Assembly: GCF_006716745.1 (NCBI RefSeq)
Contig: NZ_VFPP01000001.1
Location: forward strand, 5,529,386 to 5,593,385
Reading direction: 5' to 3'
DNA from: Saccharothrix saharensis
Lineage (GTDB): Bacteria > Actinomycetota > Actinomycetes > Mycobacteriales > Pseudonocardiaceae
DNA: 64,000 bases
Positions within the stretch are counted from its first letter, which is position 1. Each line of letters starts with the position of its first letter. The notes under the pieces are model-generated. The model was given only the letters and a program-made list of their open reading frames with translations, did no database searches and was not told the origin of the DNA. Positions 34,783-42,550 of this stretch are shown here, in pieces. A program made the translations under genes and the position numbers.

Positions 34783-34794
34783 TTAACCGGTTAA
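34783..34794. promoter_or_regulatory. Palindrome upstream of the GH26 gene
   Basis: TTAACCGGTTAA is a perfect 12-bp palindrome about 78 bases before the secreted glycosidase start. CG-centred palindromes of this kind are typical of LacI-type operators that control sugar-utilisation genes in actinobacteria. No regulator gene is adjacent. Confidence 0.5.
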
Positions 34795-34871
34795 TCGCTA
34801 CCGTCCACCGCATCCGCCGCCACGCTCCACCAGCACTCAAAAGGCCGCCACCTGGCGAGAGGCAGGACGCA

Positions 34872-36227
34872 GTGCGCACAGCGATGACGCTGGTAGCCCT
34901 ACTCCTCACGACCCTGGTCCCACCCGCGGCCGCCGCCGCGCCGCCGCCGATCCCCGTGGTCGACTACCTGAAGCGCATCACCGGCACCCGCACGGTCACC
35001 GGGATGCACAACAAAGAGCCCAACTCCGACCCCGCCCGCCACACCGCCAAGGTCCACGCGATCACCGGCGTCTACCCCGGTTTGTGGGGCGGTGACTTCC
35101 TCTTCGCCCAGGACGACGTCGCCCACCGGCAGACGATGGTCGACCAGGCCAAGACCGAGTGGCGCAACGGCTCGCTCGTCACCCTCACCTGGCACGTCTG
35201 CCCGCCGACCCGCCCCACCTCCTGCGGCTGGGACGCGGGCGTCAACGACGACCTCACCGACGCCCAGTGGTCCCAACTCGTCACCGACGGCACAGCCCTC
35301 AACAACGCCTGGAAGGCGCGCCTGGACGAGGTCGTGCCGTTCCTGCGCCAACTCCTGGACGCCGGCGTCCAACCGCTGTTCCGCCCGCTGCACGAGATGA
35401 ACGACGGCTGGTCCTGGTGGGGTGGCCGGCCGGGCGCGAACGGCAGCCGCCGCCTCTACCAGCTCACCCACGACCACCTCGTGCGGACCCGCGGCCTGAC
35501 CGGCATGGCGTGGGTCTGGAACGTCAAGGACCTCGACCCGGCCGGCATCGCCGCCTACTACCCGGGCCCGGCTTACACCGACGTCGTGTCGCTCGACGCC
35601 TGGAACAGCTTCTGGCCGTCCGCCACCTACTACGACACCCTCAGGTCGCTGGCGCAGGGCAAGCCGCTGGCGCTGGCCGAGGTCGGCAGGGTCCCGTCAC
35701 CCGGTGAGCTGGCGTCCCAACCCGAGTGGGCGTACTTCATGGCGTGGCCGGAGTTCTTCGACGACAAGCAGCTCAACCCCGACAGCGCCGTCCGTGCCAC
35801 CTACGCCTCACCGCGCGCGGTGAACCAGGGGCAGCTCACCGGCGGTGGCGGCAACCTGGCCCTCGGCCGCCCGTCCTGGTCCACCGCGACCGAGAGCGCC
35901 GCCCACCCGTCGTCCCACGCGTTCGACGGCAATCCGGCCACCCGCTGGAGCAGCGCGTTCACCGACCAGCACTCGCTGTGGGTCGACCTCGGCTCGACGA
36001 AGCCGGTCCGCCGCGTCCGGCTCGACTGGGAGGCCGCGCACGCCCGGCAGTACCAGCTCCAGACCTCCACCGACGGCACGACCTGGACCACCGTGCACGC
36101 CGACTACGCGGCCGACGGCGGCACCGACGAGATCGTGCTCGACACGAGCGCGCGCTACGTGAAGCTGTACGCGTTCCAGCGCGCCACGCCGTACGGCTAC
36201 TCGCTGTGGGAGATGTCCGTCTACTGA
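34872..36227 (+). CDS. Secreted GH26 glycosidase with F5/8C (discoidin) domain
   Basis: A 451-residue exported enzyme. The signal peptide covers about residues 1-26 (MTLVALLLTTLVPPAAAAAP). The GH26 catalytic domain (about 28-325) has a predicted acid/base Glu175 in FRPLHEMNDGWSWW and a nucleophile Glu270 in LALAEVGR, both at the expected strand ends. A C-terminal discoidin-like carbohydrate module follows (LALGRPSWSTATESA, then ATRWSSAFTDQHSLWVDLGS). GH26 enzymes cut beta-mannans, and a few cut beta-1,3-xylan or lichenan. The start is GTG 34872; ATG 34884 is an alternative. Confidence 0.9.
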   Translation: MRTAMTLVALLLTTLVPPAAAAAPPPIPVVDYLKRITGTRTVTGMHNKEPNSDPARHTAKVHAITGVYPGLWGGDFLFAQDDVAHRQTMVDQAKTEWRNGSLVTLTWHVCPPTRPTSCGWDAGVNDDLTDAQWSQLVTDGTALNNAWKARLDEVVPFLRQLLDAGVQPLFRPLHEMNDGWSWWGGRPGANGSRRLYQLTHDHLVRTRGLTGMAWVWNVKDLDPAGIAAYYPGPAYTDVVSLDAWNSFWPSATYYDTLRSLAQGKPLALAEVGRVPSPGELASQPEWAYFMAWPEFFDDKQLNPDSAVRATYASPRAVNQGQLTGGGGNLALGRPSWSTATESAAHPSSHAFDGNPATRWSSAFTDQHSLWVDLGSTKPVRRVRLDWEAAHARQYQLQTSTDGTTWTTVHADYAADGGTDEIVLDTSARYVKLYAFQRATPYGYSLWEMSVY

Positions 36228-36246
36228 TTCCGCCTGCTGGTTCCGC

Positions 36247-37401
36247 CTACTGGTCGCGCACGATCGGCACGACCTGGCCGATCAGCAGGCGCAACGCCTC
36301 CCGGTCCACCGTGGCCGGGTCCTCGGCCAGCCAGTCGCCGATCTCCTCGACGAACTGGGCGGGCGTCATCGGCGGCACGATGGCGTCCGCCGGTTCCTCG
36401 GTGGTCACCGCGCCCTCGCGGCTGGGGTAGACCAGCAGCGCGGTCCGGATGTCCAGCCAGGGCAACAGCTTCCGGTACACCGCGAGGCTGCGCGGCATCC
36501 GCATGCCGCCGCCCCGGAACGGGTGGCCGTTGCGCCACACCGTGCCGTCGTCCTCGGCCTCGTAGTGCCCCGGCAGCCAGGACTTCGACTCGATCAGCAC
36601 GAGCCTGCGCCCGCACAGCACGGCGTGGTCGACGTCGGCGAACACCGAGCCGGGCCAGGCCAGGCCGTGGAAGACGCGCGCGCCGGGCAGCCGGGTCAGG
36701 TACTGGCTGAGGAGGTCGGCGGTGAGCCGCTCGCAGGCGCGGTCGTCGGTGGTCCCGTGCACCACCGACGTGTCGTGGTCCAGCGTGAACGCGCGGTCGG
36801 CCCGGATCGCGGCGAGGTAGCGCCGCACCAACCGGAACGCCGCCGTCGCCGCCGCGGCCACCAGCACCAGCCAGACGCCCAGCGAGAGCGGCGTGAAGTC
36901 GACCAGCACCACCGGCAGCAGGAGGAAGAACCAGCCGCACACGGCCGCCAGCGCAGGCGCGTGGCCGGGACCGGCGGCCGGGACGTACCGCACGCGCTGA
37001 CCGACGTCGACCAGGTGCCACCACGCGAGCCCGCCGAGGTCCACCACGGGCTTCGGGGGTACGAAGTCGGGATCTTCGCCGAAGTTGCGCAACCGACCGG
37101 TCCGGCCGGAGCGCGGCGGTCGGGTCGGGGACGTCGGCCGCGCCCCCGGACGGGTGAACGTCTGGCCGCGGTCGTAGTCACGCCGGCGGACGGGGTCCCG
37201 CAGGGTGTCATATGCCTCTTGCAGCATGCGGAAGGTGCCGGAGGACCCGCCCGCGTCGGGGTGCATCACCTTGGCCAGGGAGCGGTAAGCGGACTTGATC
37301 TCCGCCTCGGACGCGTAGCGGCCGACCCCGAGGAGTTCGTAGTAGTCGACTCCGCGCACGAGGGCAGACCTTAGCGGCCCTGTCTCCGGGGCCGTGGTCA
37401 T
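36247..37401 (-). CDS. DnaJ-domain, membrane and NERD nuclease-domain fusion
   Basis: A 384-residue protein. Residues 19-78 are a J domain (DYYELLGVGRYASEAEIKSA, with the HPD tripeptide at 47-49), which would stimulate DnaK-type ATPase. A Pro/Arg-rich linker is followed by two hydrophobic segments (PALAAVCGWFFLLLPVVLVD, then LGVWLVLVAAAATAAFRLV). The C-terminal part (about 215-330) is NERD-like: FADVDHAVLCGRRLVLIESKSW carries the D and E-x-K residues typical of this restriction-like nuclease fold. A membrane-bound chaperone-nuclease fusion is unusual, though the layout recurs in actinobacteria. The gene ends 20 bases from the convergent GH26 gene. Confidence 0.85.
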   Translation of the reverse strand: MTTAPETGPLRSALVRGVDYYELLGVGRYASEAEIKSAYRSLAKVMHPDAGGSSGTFRMLQEAYDTLRDPVRRRDYDRGQTFTRPGARPTSPTRPPRSGRTGRLRNFGEDPDFVPPKPVVDLGGLAWWHLVDVGQRVRYVPAAGPGHAPALAAVCGWFFLLLPVVLVDFTPLSLGVWLVLVAAAATAAFRLVRRYLAAIRADRAFTLDHDTSVVHGTTDDRACERLTADLLSQYLTRLPGARVFHGLAWPGSVFADVDHAVLCGRRLVLIESKSWLPGHYEAEDDGTVWRNGHPFRGGGMRMPRSLAVYRKLLPWLDIRTALLVYPSREGAVTTEEPADAIVPPMTPAQFVEEIGDWLAEDPATVDREALRLLIGQVVPIVRDQ

Positions 37402-37417
37402 GGTTAGTGTTGGGCAG

Positions 37418-37490
37418 GAGCCCGGTAGCGCAGTGGTTGTCGCGCCCTCCCCCCGGGAGGGAGGACGCCGGTTCGAATCCGGCCCGGCTC
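37418..37490 (+). tRNA. tRNA-like element, copy 1 (no U33; anticodon CGG or CCC)
   Basis: The cloverleaf can be drawn as follows. The 5' acceptor strand is GAGCCCGG (8 bases), which pairs with CCGGCTC with one bulged C. T8-A9 come next, then the D-arm GCGC/GCGC with a 10-base loop containing GG, then an anticodon hairpin. The T-arm GCCGG-TTCGAAT-CCGGC is canonical, and no CCA is encoded. The hairpin has two registers. In one, stem CTCCC/GGGAG gives loop CCCGGGA (anticodon CGG, proline). In the other, stem CCCTC/GAGGG gives loop CCCCCGG (anticodon CCC, glycine). Both lack the invariant U33, so decoding is doubtful. Confidence 0.45.
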
Positions 37491-37491
37491 G

Positions 37492-37564
37492 GGACCATGT
37501 AGCGCAGTGGTTGACGCGCCCTCCCCCCGGGAGGGAGGACGCCGGTTCGAGTCCGGCCTGGTCC
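37492..37564 (+). tRNA. tRNA-like element, copy 2 (same hairpin, different acceptor stem)
   Basis: This copy starts one base after copy 1. Its 58-base core (37500-37557) differs from copy 1 (37426-37483) at only two positions. The acceptor strands differ completely but still pair: GGACCATG with CTGGTCC, again 8 bases against 7 with one bulge. The T-arm is GCCGG-TTCGAGT-CCGGC. The unusual anticodon loop without U33 is identical. Covarying acceptor stems around a conserved core argue for a selected RNA rather than decay. No CCA is encoded. Confidence 0.45.
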
Positions 37565-37634
37565 GCTCGGCCGATCCCGTGCCGCCGCGCGGGGTCGAGT
37601 TGCCGGTGCCCGCGGACGGGCGCACCCTTCGGCC

Positions 37635-37892
37635 ATGGCGACTTGCGACGTGTGCGGCAACGACTACTGGATGGCCTTCGAGGTCCGCACGGTCGGCGGT
37701 GGCGTGCACACCTTCGACAGCTTCGAGTGCGCGGTCCAACGCCTCGCGCCGCGCTGCGAGCACTGCGACTGCCGCATCCTCGGGCACGGCGTCGAGGTGC
37801 AGGGCCGGTTCTTCTGCTGCGCCCACTGCGCGCGCAGCGCGGACGACCTCGGCGCGCAGATCAAGGACACCGTCGGCGCCCACCCGGGCTGA
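37635..37892 (+). CDS. Cys-rich metallothionein-like/zinc-ribbon small protein
   Basis: An 85-residue protein with nine Cys in pairs (TCDVCGN, SFECAV, RCEHCDCRIL, FFCCAHCAR). It resembles actinobacterial proteins annotated as prokaryotic metallothioneins or YHS-like zinc ribbons. The sequence suggests at least one zinc site. It is separated by 70 bases from the tRNA-like pair on the same strand and may share its transcript. The exact function is unknown. Confidence 0.75.
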   Translation: MATCDVCGNDYWMAFEVRTVGGGVHTFDSFECAVQRLAPRCEHCDCRILGHGVEVQGRFFCCAHCARSADDLGAQIKDTVGAHPG

Positions 37893-37903
37893 ACGGGCCG
37901 GTC

Positions 37904-38383
37904 CTAGTCGCAGTTGAGCACCAGCCGGCCGTTGAGGAACGTCGGTTGCAGGTCGCCGCGCGCGTCCACGCTCTTCGTGCCGTGCGGCAGGACCTCCTCG
38001 ATCGCGCTGAACGCGATGATGTCCGAGACGCCGTAACGGCCGCGCAGCGTGCGCTGGCCGGGGAACCGCAGCGCCCGGCCCTCCCGCCGGTCGCGGTGTG
38101 CCAGCGCCGCCCGCAGCGCGCCCCTGGTCAGCTCCTCGGGTCCGGCGAGCCGTTGCAGCGAGCCGTTGTGCACCGCCACGCCGTAGCCGCGTTCGATCAG
38201 CGTCGACACGGTGTTCTCGGACGGCTCGTCGGTGAGCCGGAACGACAGCGCGTGCCGGCCCTCCACCTCGTGCACGCACACGAGCTGCGCGTGGAACAGC
38301 AGCGTTTCGTACAGCGACACCGCGACCTTGTCCGCGGTCGCGCGGTCCTCGTGACCGGCGTTGAGGCCGAGCCAGGTGGTCAT
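37904..38383 (-). CDS. Hypothetical 159-aa protein
   Basis: A soluble alpha/beta protein with no membrane segment (WLGLNAGHEDRATADKVAVS, SFRLTDEPSENTVSTLIERG, TLRGRYGVSDIIAFSAIEEV). No motif is recognised. Its ATG overlaps by 4 bases (ATGA) the stop of a short upstream reading frame that lacks a standard start codon. It is convergent with the Cys-rich gene. Confidence 0.6.
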   Translation of the reverse strand: MTTWLGLNAGHEDRATADKVAVSLYETLLFHAQLVCVHEVEGRHALSFRLTDEPSENTVSTLIERGYGVAVHNGSLQRLAGPEELTRGALRAALAHRDRREGRALRFPGQRTLRGRYGVSDIIAFSAIEEVLPHGTKSVDARGDLQPTFLNGRLVLNCD

Positions 38384-38508
38384 CCGGCGACCTCGACGAC
38401 GTTGTCGTGCGTGGGGTGGGGCACGAAGTCCTCCTCGACGCGGTCGGCGCGGGACAGGATTTCGCTGGAGGCTAGTCCGATCGGGTGATGTGGTGGTAGC
38501 CGCCGAAT
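38380..38508 (-). CDS. Possible 42-aa ORF with non-standard start
   Basis: An open frame (IRRLPPHHPIGLASSEILSR, ADRVEEDFVPHPTHDNVVEV) ends in a TGA that overlaps the ATG of the following gene. The upstream frame has no ATG, GTG or TTG at a sensible place; the coordinates assume an ATT start at 38508. The coupling geometry and protein-like composition favour a real product, but the start problem keeps confidence low. Confidence 0.3.
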   Translation of the reverse strand: MRRLPPHHPIGLASSEILSRADRVEEDFVPHPTHDNVVEVAG

Positions 38509-38524
38509 GGCCGTTATCTGAAAC

Positions 38525-39331
38525 TCAGATGGGTAGCAGGTCGAAACTTTCGAGGAACGGGAGCGCGCCCGCCTGCTGCAGGGCGGCGGCGGACAGCCAG
38601 ATGCTCAGGATCGTGATGAGCGGGCCGACGATCGCCATCTCGACCGTGCCGCCGGTCTTCATCCGCAGCAGCTTCGGCGGCGCGACCGGGAACCAGGTCT
38701 TGCCCATCAGCGGGATCGGCCACAGGATCGGGCAGCCCTGCTCGGTGATCGCGTCGCCCAGGTAGTGGGCGAAGCACCCCACCCCGACCGCCACGCCGCA
38801 CGCCGCCGCGCTGGCCGGTGTCTGCGCGGTCCAGGCCACGCAGGCGACCGTGATGGCGGCCGACACGCCGGTGATCAGCAGCGCGTCCTTCTGCGGGCAC
38901 CAGTCGTTCATGATCCCGCGCACGGCCAGGCCCGCGAACACGAACATCAGCGCGGGCAGGGCCCACTTCTGCGACTGCTGCACCACGGCGGTCGTGCCGA
39001 CGGCGGCGGCCAGCGCGAACACCAGCGTGTGCGTGAGGCCGCGGTGCCCGCCGTCGCGGTTGGAGTCCTTGCGGGTGCGGGTGGTGCGGTAGACGAACGA
39101 GCTGACCGTGTTGATCAGCGCCGACGCGCCCGCGCTGACCGGCCCGAACGTGCGCGAGATCGTCGACGACGGGTGGTCGAGGTCGGGCAGCAGGGCGGCG
39201 CCGGTGGCGAGCACCGCGCCGACCGCCCAGCTCTGCGGCGTGAGCTGGCCGATGGGGTGGTTCTCGGCTGTCGCGGTCACCGCCGCCCAGGCGAGCAGAC
39301 CGCTCATGGCGTGGGTCGGACCCGTCGACAA
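38525..39331 (-). CDS. YdjM-type membrane-bound metal-dependent hydrolase
   Basis: A 268-residue membrane protein of the YdjM/LexA-binding hydrolase family. It has the typical N-terminus [19 protein letters not shown], the metal motif [20 protein letters not shown] (D-x-D-H), the [20 protein letters not shown] motif (H-R-G-x-T-H) and [20 protein letters not shown] near the C-terminus, with about six helices. The substrate is unknown. TTG 39331 is chosen because it gives the family-typical start and has AAGGGGG upstream; ATG 39307 is the alternative. A near-consensus LexA box at 39400-39415 suggests SOS control, as for E. coli ydjM. Confidence 0.85.
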   Translation of the reverse strand: MSTGPTHAMSGLLAWAAVTATAENHPIGQLTPQSWAVGAVLATGAALLPDLDHPSSTISRTFGPVSAGASALINTVSSFVYRTTRTRKDSNRDGGHRGLTHTLVFALAAAVGTTAVVQQSQKWALPALMFVFAGLAVRGIMNDWCPQKDALLITGVSAAITVACVAWTAQTPASAAACGVAVGVGCFAHYLGDAITEQGCPILWPIPLMGKTWFPVAPPKLLRMKTGGTVEMAIVGPLITILSIWLSAAALQQAGALPFLESFDLLPI

Positions 39332-39399
39332 CGCTGCCCCCTTGATCACTCGTACGGGTGCGAGGTTAGCGGGGCGGACGCCGTTGGCGGGCGTAACCC

Positions 39400-39415
39400 G
39401 CGAACGCGTGTTCGA
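39400..39415. promoter_or_regulatory. Near-consensus LexA (SOS) box
   Basis: GCGAACGCGTGTTCGA matches TCGAAC-N4-GTTCGA at 11 of 12 fixed positions (G for T at the first). It lies 69-84 bases upstream of the YdjM-type gene start and about 200 bases from the divergent icd start. The hydrolase is the more likely target. Confidence 0.6.
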
Positions 39416-39614
39416 TCCGCTCCGGTCGGCGGTCCCCGTGCGGCGGCCCGGCGGCGCGGCTGGTTGTATGGGGCCGGAGAACCCGTGCCACCGGCGGTCG
39501 CGGCGTCGGCCCGGATGTGACGCCGTTCCCTTTTTCCGCCCTGGTGGAGGCAAGCGAACCGACATAGCAGTACGCTTGTCTTGCTTGCATTGTCGCGAGA
39601 GGAGCGCCCTGAGT

Positions 39615-40835
39615 ATGGGCAAGATCAAGGTTCAGGGGACCGTCGTCGAACTCGACGGCGACGAGATGACGCGGATCATCTGGCAGTTCATCAAGGACAA
39701 GCTGATCCACCCGTACCTGGACGTCAACCTCGAGTACTACGACCTGGGCATCGAGTACCGGGACGCCACCGACGACCAGGTCACGATCGACGCCGCGCAC
39801 GCCATCAAGAAGCACGGCGTCGGTGTCAAGTGCGCCACCATCACGCCCGACGAGGCGCGGGTGGAGGAGTTCGGCCTGAAGAAGATGTGGGTCTCGCCGA
39901 ACGGCACGATCCGCAACATCCTCGGCGGCGTGGTGTTCCGCGAGCCGATCATCATCTCGAACATCCCGCGGCTGGTGCCGGGCTGGACGAAGCCGATCAT
40001 CATCGGCCGCCACGCCCACGGCGACCAGTACAAGGCGACCAACTTCAAGGTCCCCGGCGCGGGCGAGCTGACCATCACGTTCACGCCCGAGGACGGCTCC
40101 GAGCCGATCAAGCACGTGGTGGCCAACTACGGCGCCGACGGCGGCGTGGCCATGGGCATGTACAACTTCAACAAGTCCATCGAGGACTTCGCGCGCGCCT
40201 CGTTCTCCTACGGGTTGCAGCGGAACTACCCGGTCTACATGTCGACCAAGAACACCATCCTCAAGGCGTACGACGGTGCGTTCAAGGACATCTTCCAGAA
40301 GGTGTTCGAGGAGGAGTTCAAGGCGCAGTTCGACGCCGCGGGCCTGACCTACGAGCACCGCCTGATCGACGACATGGTCGCCGCCGCGATGAAGTGGGAG
40401 GGCGGCTACGTCTGGGCGTGCAAGAACTACGACGGTGACGTGCAGTCCGACACGGTCGCGCAGGGCTTCGGCTCGCTGGGCCTGATGACGTCGGTGCTGA
40501 TGACGCCGGACGGCAAGACCGTCGAGGCGGAGGCCGCGCACGGCACCGTGACCCGGCACTACCGGCAGCACCAGGCGGGCAAGCCGACCTCCACCAACCC
40601 GATCGCGTCGATCTTCGCGTGGACCGGTGGCCTGAAGCACCGCGGCAAGCTGGACGGCACGCCGGAGGTGACCGGCTTCGCGGAGACGCTGGAGCAGGTC
40701 ATCGTGGAGACCGTCGAGAGCGGCCGGATGACCAAGGACCTGGCCGTGCTGGTGAGCAAGGACCAGGAGTGGCTGACCACCGAGGACTTCCTCGGCACGC
40801 TGGACGAGAACCTGCAGAAGAAGATGGCCGGCTGA
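39615..40835 (+). CDS. icd: Isocitrate dehydrogenase, NADP-dependent (homodimeric type)
   Basis: A 406-residue IDH of the eukaryote-like subfamily II, converting isocitrate to 2-oxoglutarate with NADP reduction. Signatures are [20 protein letters not shown], the isocitrate loop [20 protein letters not shown], the family stretch [20 protein letters not shown], the metal-binding [13 protein letters not shown] and the C-terminal [16 protein letters not shown] with the NADP-binding [13 protein letters not shown]. Length is normal. ATG 39615 follows AGGAG. A hairpin terminator lies 21 bases after the stop, so the gene is monocistronic. Confidence 0.96.
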   Translation: MGKIKVQGTVVELDGDEMTRIIWQFIKDKLIHPYLDVNLEYYDLGIEYRDATDDQVTIDAAHAIKKHGVGVKCATITPDEARVEEFGLKKMWVSPNGTIRNILGGVVFREPIIISNIPRLVPGWTKPIIIGRHAHGDQYKATNFKVPGAGELTITFTPEDGSEPIKHVVANYGADGGVAMGMYNFNKSIEDFARASFSYGLQRNYPVYMSTKNTILKAYDGAFKDIFQKVFEEEFKAQFDAAGLTYEHRLIDDMVAAAMKWEGGYVWACKNYDGDVQSDTVAQGFGSLGLMTSVLMTPDGKTVEAEAAHGTVTRHYRQHQAGKPTSTNPIASIFAWTGGLKHRGKLDGTPEVTGFAETLEQVIVETVESGRMTKDLAVLVSKDQEWLTTEDFLGTLDENLQKKMAG

Positions 40836-40856
40836 CGCCTGCCCTCCGACTCGCGC

Positions 40857-40890
40857 GATCAGGGGACTGCCTCCGGGCGGTCCCCTGATC
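40857..40890 (+). terminator. Hairpin terminator after icd
   Basis: GATCAGGGGAC (40857-40867) pairs perfectly with GTCCCCTGATC (40880-40890). The 12-base loop can form a further GCC/GGC pairing. It lies just after the icd stop. Confidence 0.85.
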
Positions 40891-41009
40891 CGTTTCCGTA
40901 GCGGTGTCACCCGTCCGGTTCCCCGGTGGGGTGGATTGTGGCCCGGACCGCCTCACGGGCCCGCCCGACGCGCTATATCTGCACTTCGGGACAGGTGTCG
41001 GGAGGCGTG

Positions 41010-41324
41010 ATGCTCGGGATTCCGGTGCGCGGCGTGGTCGTCGTGGGTGTGCTCGCGGCGGCCGGGTTGATGTACGTCGCCAACGACGGCCAGAAGCTCG
41101 GGGTGGAGGAGGCCGCCGCCCGCGAGTGCCGGGTGACCGTGATCGCGGACATCCTCAACGTGCGCTCCGGGCCCGCCGACACGCAGCCGATCGTGGCGAC
41201 CATGCGGCGCGACGCGGTGGTGCGGGCGGAGACCCGGGTCGAGAACGGCTTCCGGTTGCTGGCGGACGGGCGCTGGGTGAAGGACGAGTTCGTGACGCCG
41301 ACGTCGGACAGCAGCTGCTCGTGA
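41010..41324 (+). CDS. Exported SH3-type domain protein
   Basis: A 104-residue protein with an N-terminal signal-anchor (VRGVVVVGVLAAAGLMYVA) and a bacterial SH3 domain (ECRVTVIADILNVRSGPADT, then VVRAETRVENGFRLLADGRW). Such domains bind peptidoglycan or other wall components. Three Cys residues are not needed for the fold. ATG 41010 follows GGAGG closely; GTG 41007 is an alternative start. No operon partner is evident. Confidence 0.8.
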   Translation: MLGIPVRGVVVVGVLAAAGLMYVANDGQKLGVEEAAARECRVTVIADILNVRSGPADTQPIVATMRRDAVVRAETRVENGFRLLADGRWVKDEFVTPTSDSSCS

Positions 41325-41336
41325 TCTGATGGGCGG

Positions 41337-41555
41337 ATGTTCTTCAAGTGGCGGTCGTCGCGGCGTGATGTGGTGACGTGCGCGTGCGAACCGGAGTGGC
41401 CGGGACTGCGCGCGCTGGTGGACGGGCAGGAGGTGGCGGGCGTGCCCTCGCCGGAGGGCAGCAGCCCGTTGGTGCTGATGCTCGGGTTGGCCGCGTCCTG
41501 CACGGGGTGCGGCGCGGATTACCCGTACGGCTGGGCCGTCGCCGACCGCCGTTAG
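41337..41555 (+). CDS. Hypothetical 72-aa protein
   Basis: A short protein with four Cys (VTCACEPEWPG and ASCTGCGADYP), arranged as two C-x-C/C-x2-C pairs that could bind one metal ion. It lies between the SH3-type gene (12-base gap) and xth (9-base gap), all on the plus strand. No family is recognised. Confidence 0.55.
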   Translation: MFFKWRSSRRDVVTCACEPEWPGLRALVDGQEVAGVPSPEGSSPLVLMLGLAASCTGCGADYPYGWAVADRR

Positions 41556-41564
41556 GCTGCTGCG

Positions 41565-42371
41565 GTGCTGACTGTCTCCACGATCAACGTCAACGGGCTG
41601 CGCGCCGCCGCGAAGAAGGGCTACCTGGAGTGGCTGGCCGCGACGTCGGCGGACGTGGTGTGCCTGCAGGAGGTGCGGGCCGAGCCGGGTCAGCTGCCCG
41701 ACGAGGTGCGCTCGCCGCAGGGGTGGCACGTGGCGCACGCGCACTCGGAGGCCAAGGGGCGCAACGGGGTCGCCGTGCTGACGCGCGAGGCGCCGCAGGC
41801 CGTGCGGATCGGGTTCGGGGTGGCCGAGTTCGAGCACTCCGGGCGCTACGTCGAGGTCGAGCTGGCCGACGTGGTGGTGGCGTCGCTGTACCTGCCGAGC
41901 GGTGACGTCGACACGCCGCGGCAGGACGAGAAGGACCGGTTCACGGCCGCGTTCCTGCCGTACCTGGTGGAGTTGCGGGACAAGGCGGCTGCCGACGGGC
42001 GCGAGGTCCTGGTCTGCGGTGACTGGAACATCGCCCACCGGCCGGAGGACCTGAAGGCGTGGAGGACGAACCAGAAGTCGTCGGGCTTCCTGCCGGAGGA
42101 ACGCGCGTGGATGGACCGCGTCTTCGGTGAGGCGGAGTACGTCGACGTGGTCCGCTCCCTCCACCCGGACGTGGCGGGCCCGTACACCTGGTGGTCCTAC
42201 CGCGGCAAGGCGTTCGACAACGACTCGGGCTGGCGGATCGACTACCAGGTCGCGACGCGCGCCCTGGCCGCCACCGCCACGTCCGCCGTGGTCGAGCGGG
42301 CGGCCACCTACGCCGAGCGCTGGTCCGACCACGCGCCGGTCACGGTGACGTTCGACTGGCCCACGGGGTGA
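41565..42371 (+). CDS. xth: Exodeoxyribonuclease III (AP endonuclease)
   Basis: A 268-residue Xth-type nuclease of base-excision repair, which cuts 5' to abasic sites and removes 3' blocking groups. Metal and catalytic motifs are INVNGLRAAAKKG (Asn), VVCLQEVRAEPGQ (Glu), the catalytic Tyr in SLYLPSGDVDTPR, VLVCGDWNIAHRPEDLK (D-x-N) and the C-terminal SDHAPVTVTF (Asp-His). SGWRIDYQVAT matches the D-Y region. GTG 41565 is the start. Length is normal. Confidence 0.95.
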   Translation: MLTVSTINVNGLRAAAKKGYLEWLAATSADVVCLQEVRAEPGQLPDEVRSPQGWHVAHAHSEAKGRNGVAVLTREAPQAVRIGFGVAEFEHSGRYVEVELADVVVASLYLPSGDVDTPRQDEKDRFTAAFLPYLVELRDKAAADGREVLVCGDWNIAHRPEDLKAWRTNQKSSGFLPEERAWMDRVFGEAEYVDVVRSLHPDVAGPYTWWSYRGKAFDNDSGWRIDYQVATRALAATATSAVVERAATYAERWSDHAPVTVTFDWPTG

Positions 42372-42550
42372 ACCCGAGCCGCTCGCGGCGCACGTCCCGG
42401 TGGGCCACCGGTCGCCAGTCGTTGTGCCGCAACGGAATCGGTTTACCCGACGATCGACTTCGCTCGTTCGGCCGCACTTCACCCCGAGGTCGTGACGCGC
42501 TCCCCGGTTCGTGAGAACTTTTCACCTCACCGAGACACCGGGAGCGTGCG

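Noticed and set aside
37418..37564. Ordinary tRNA-Pro(CGG) or tRNA-Gly(CCC) genes
   Set aside because: Both anticodon-loop registers lack U33, and the acceptor strand has an extra base. One register also lacks position 26 and the other has only a 3-base variable loop, so they are listed as tRNA-like.
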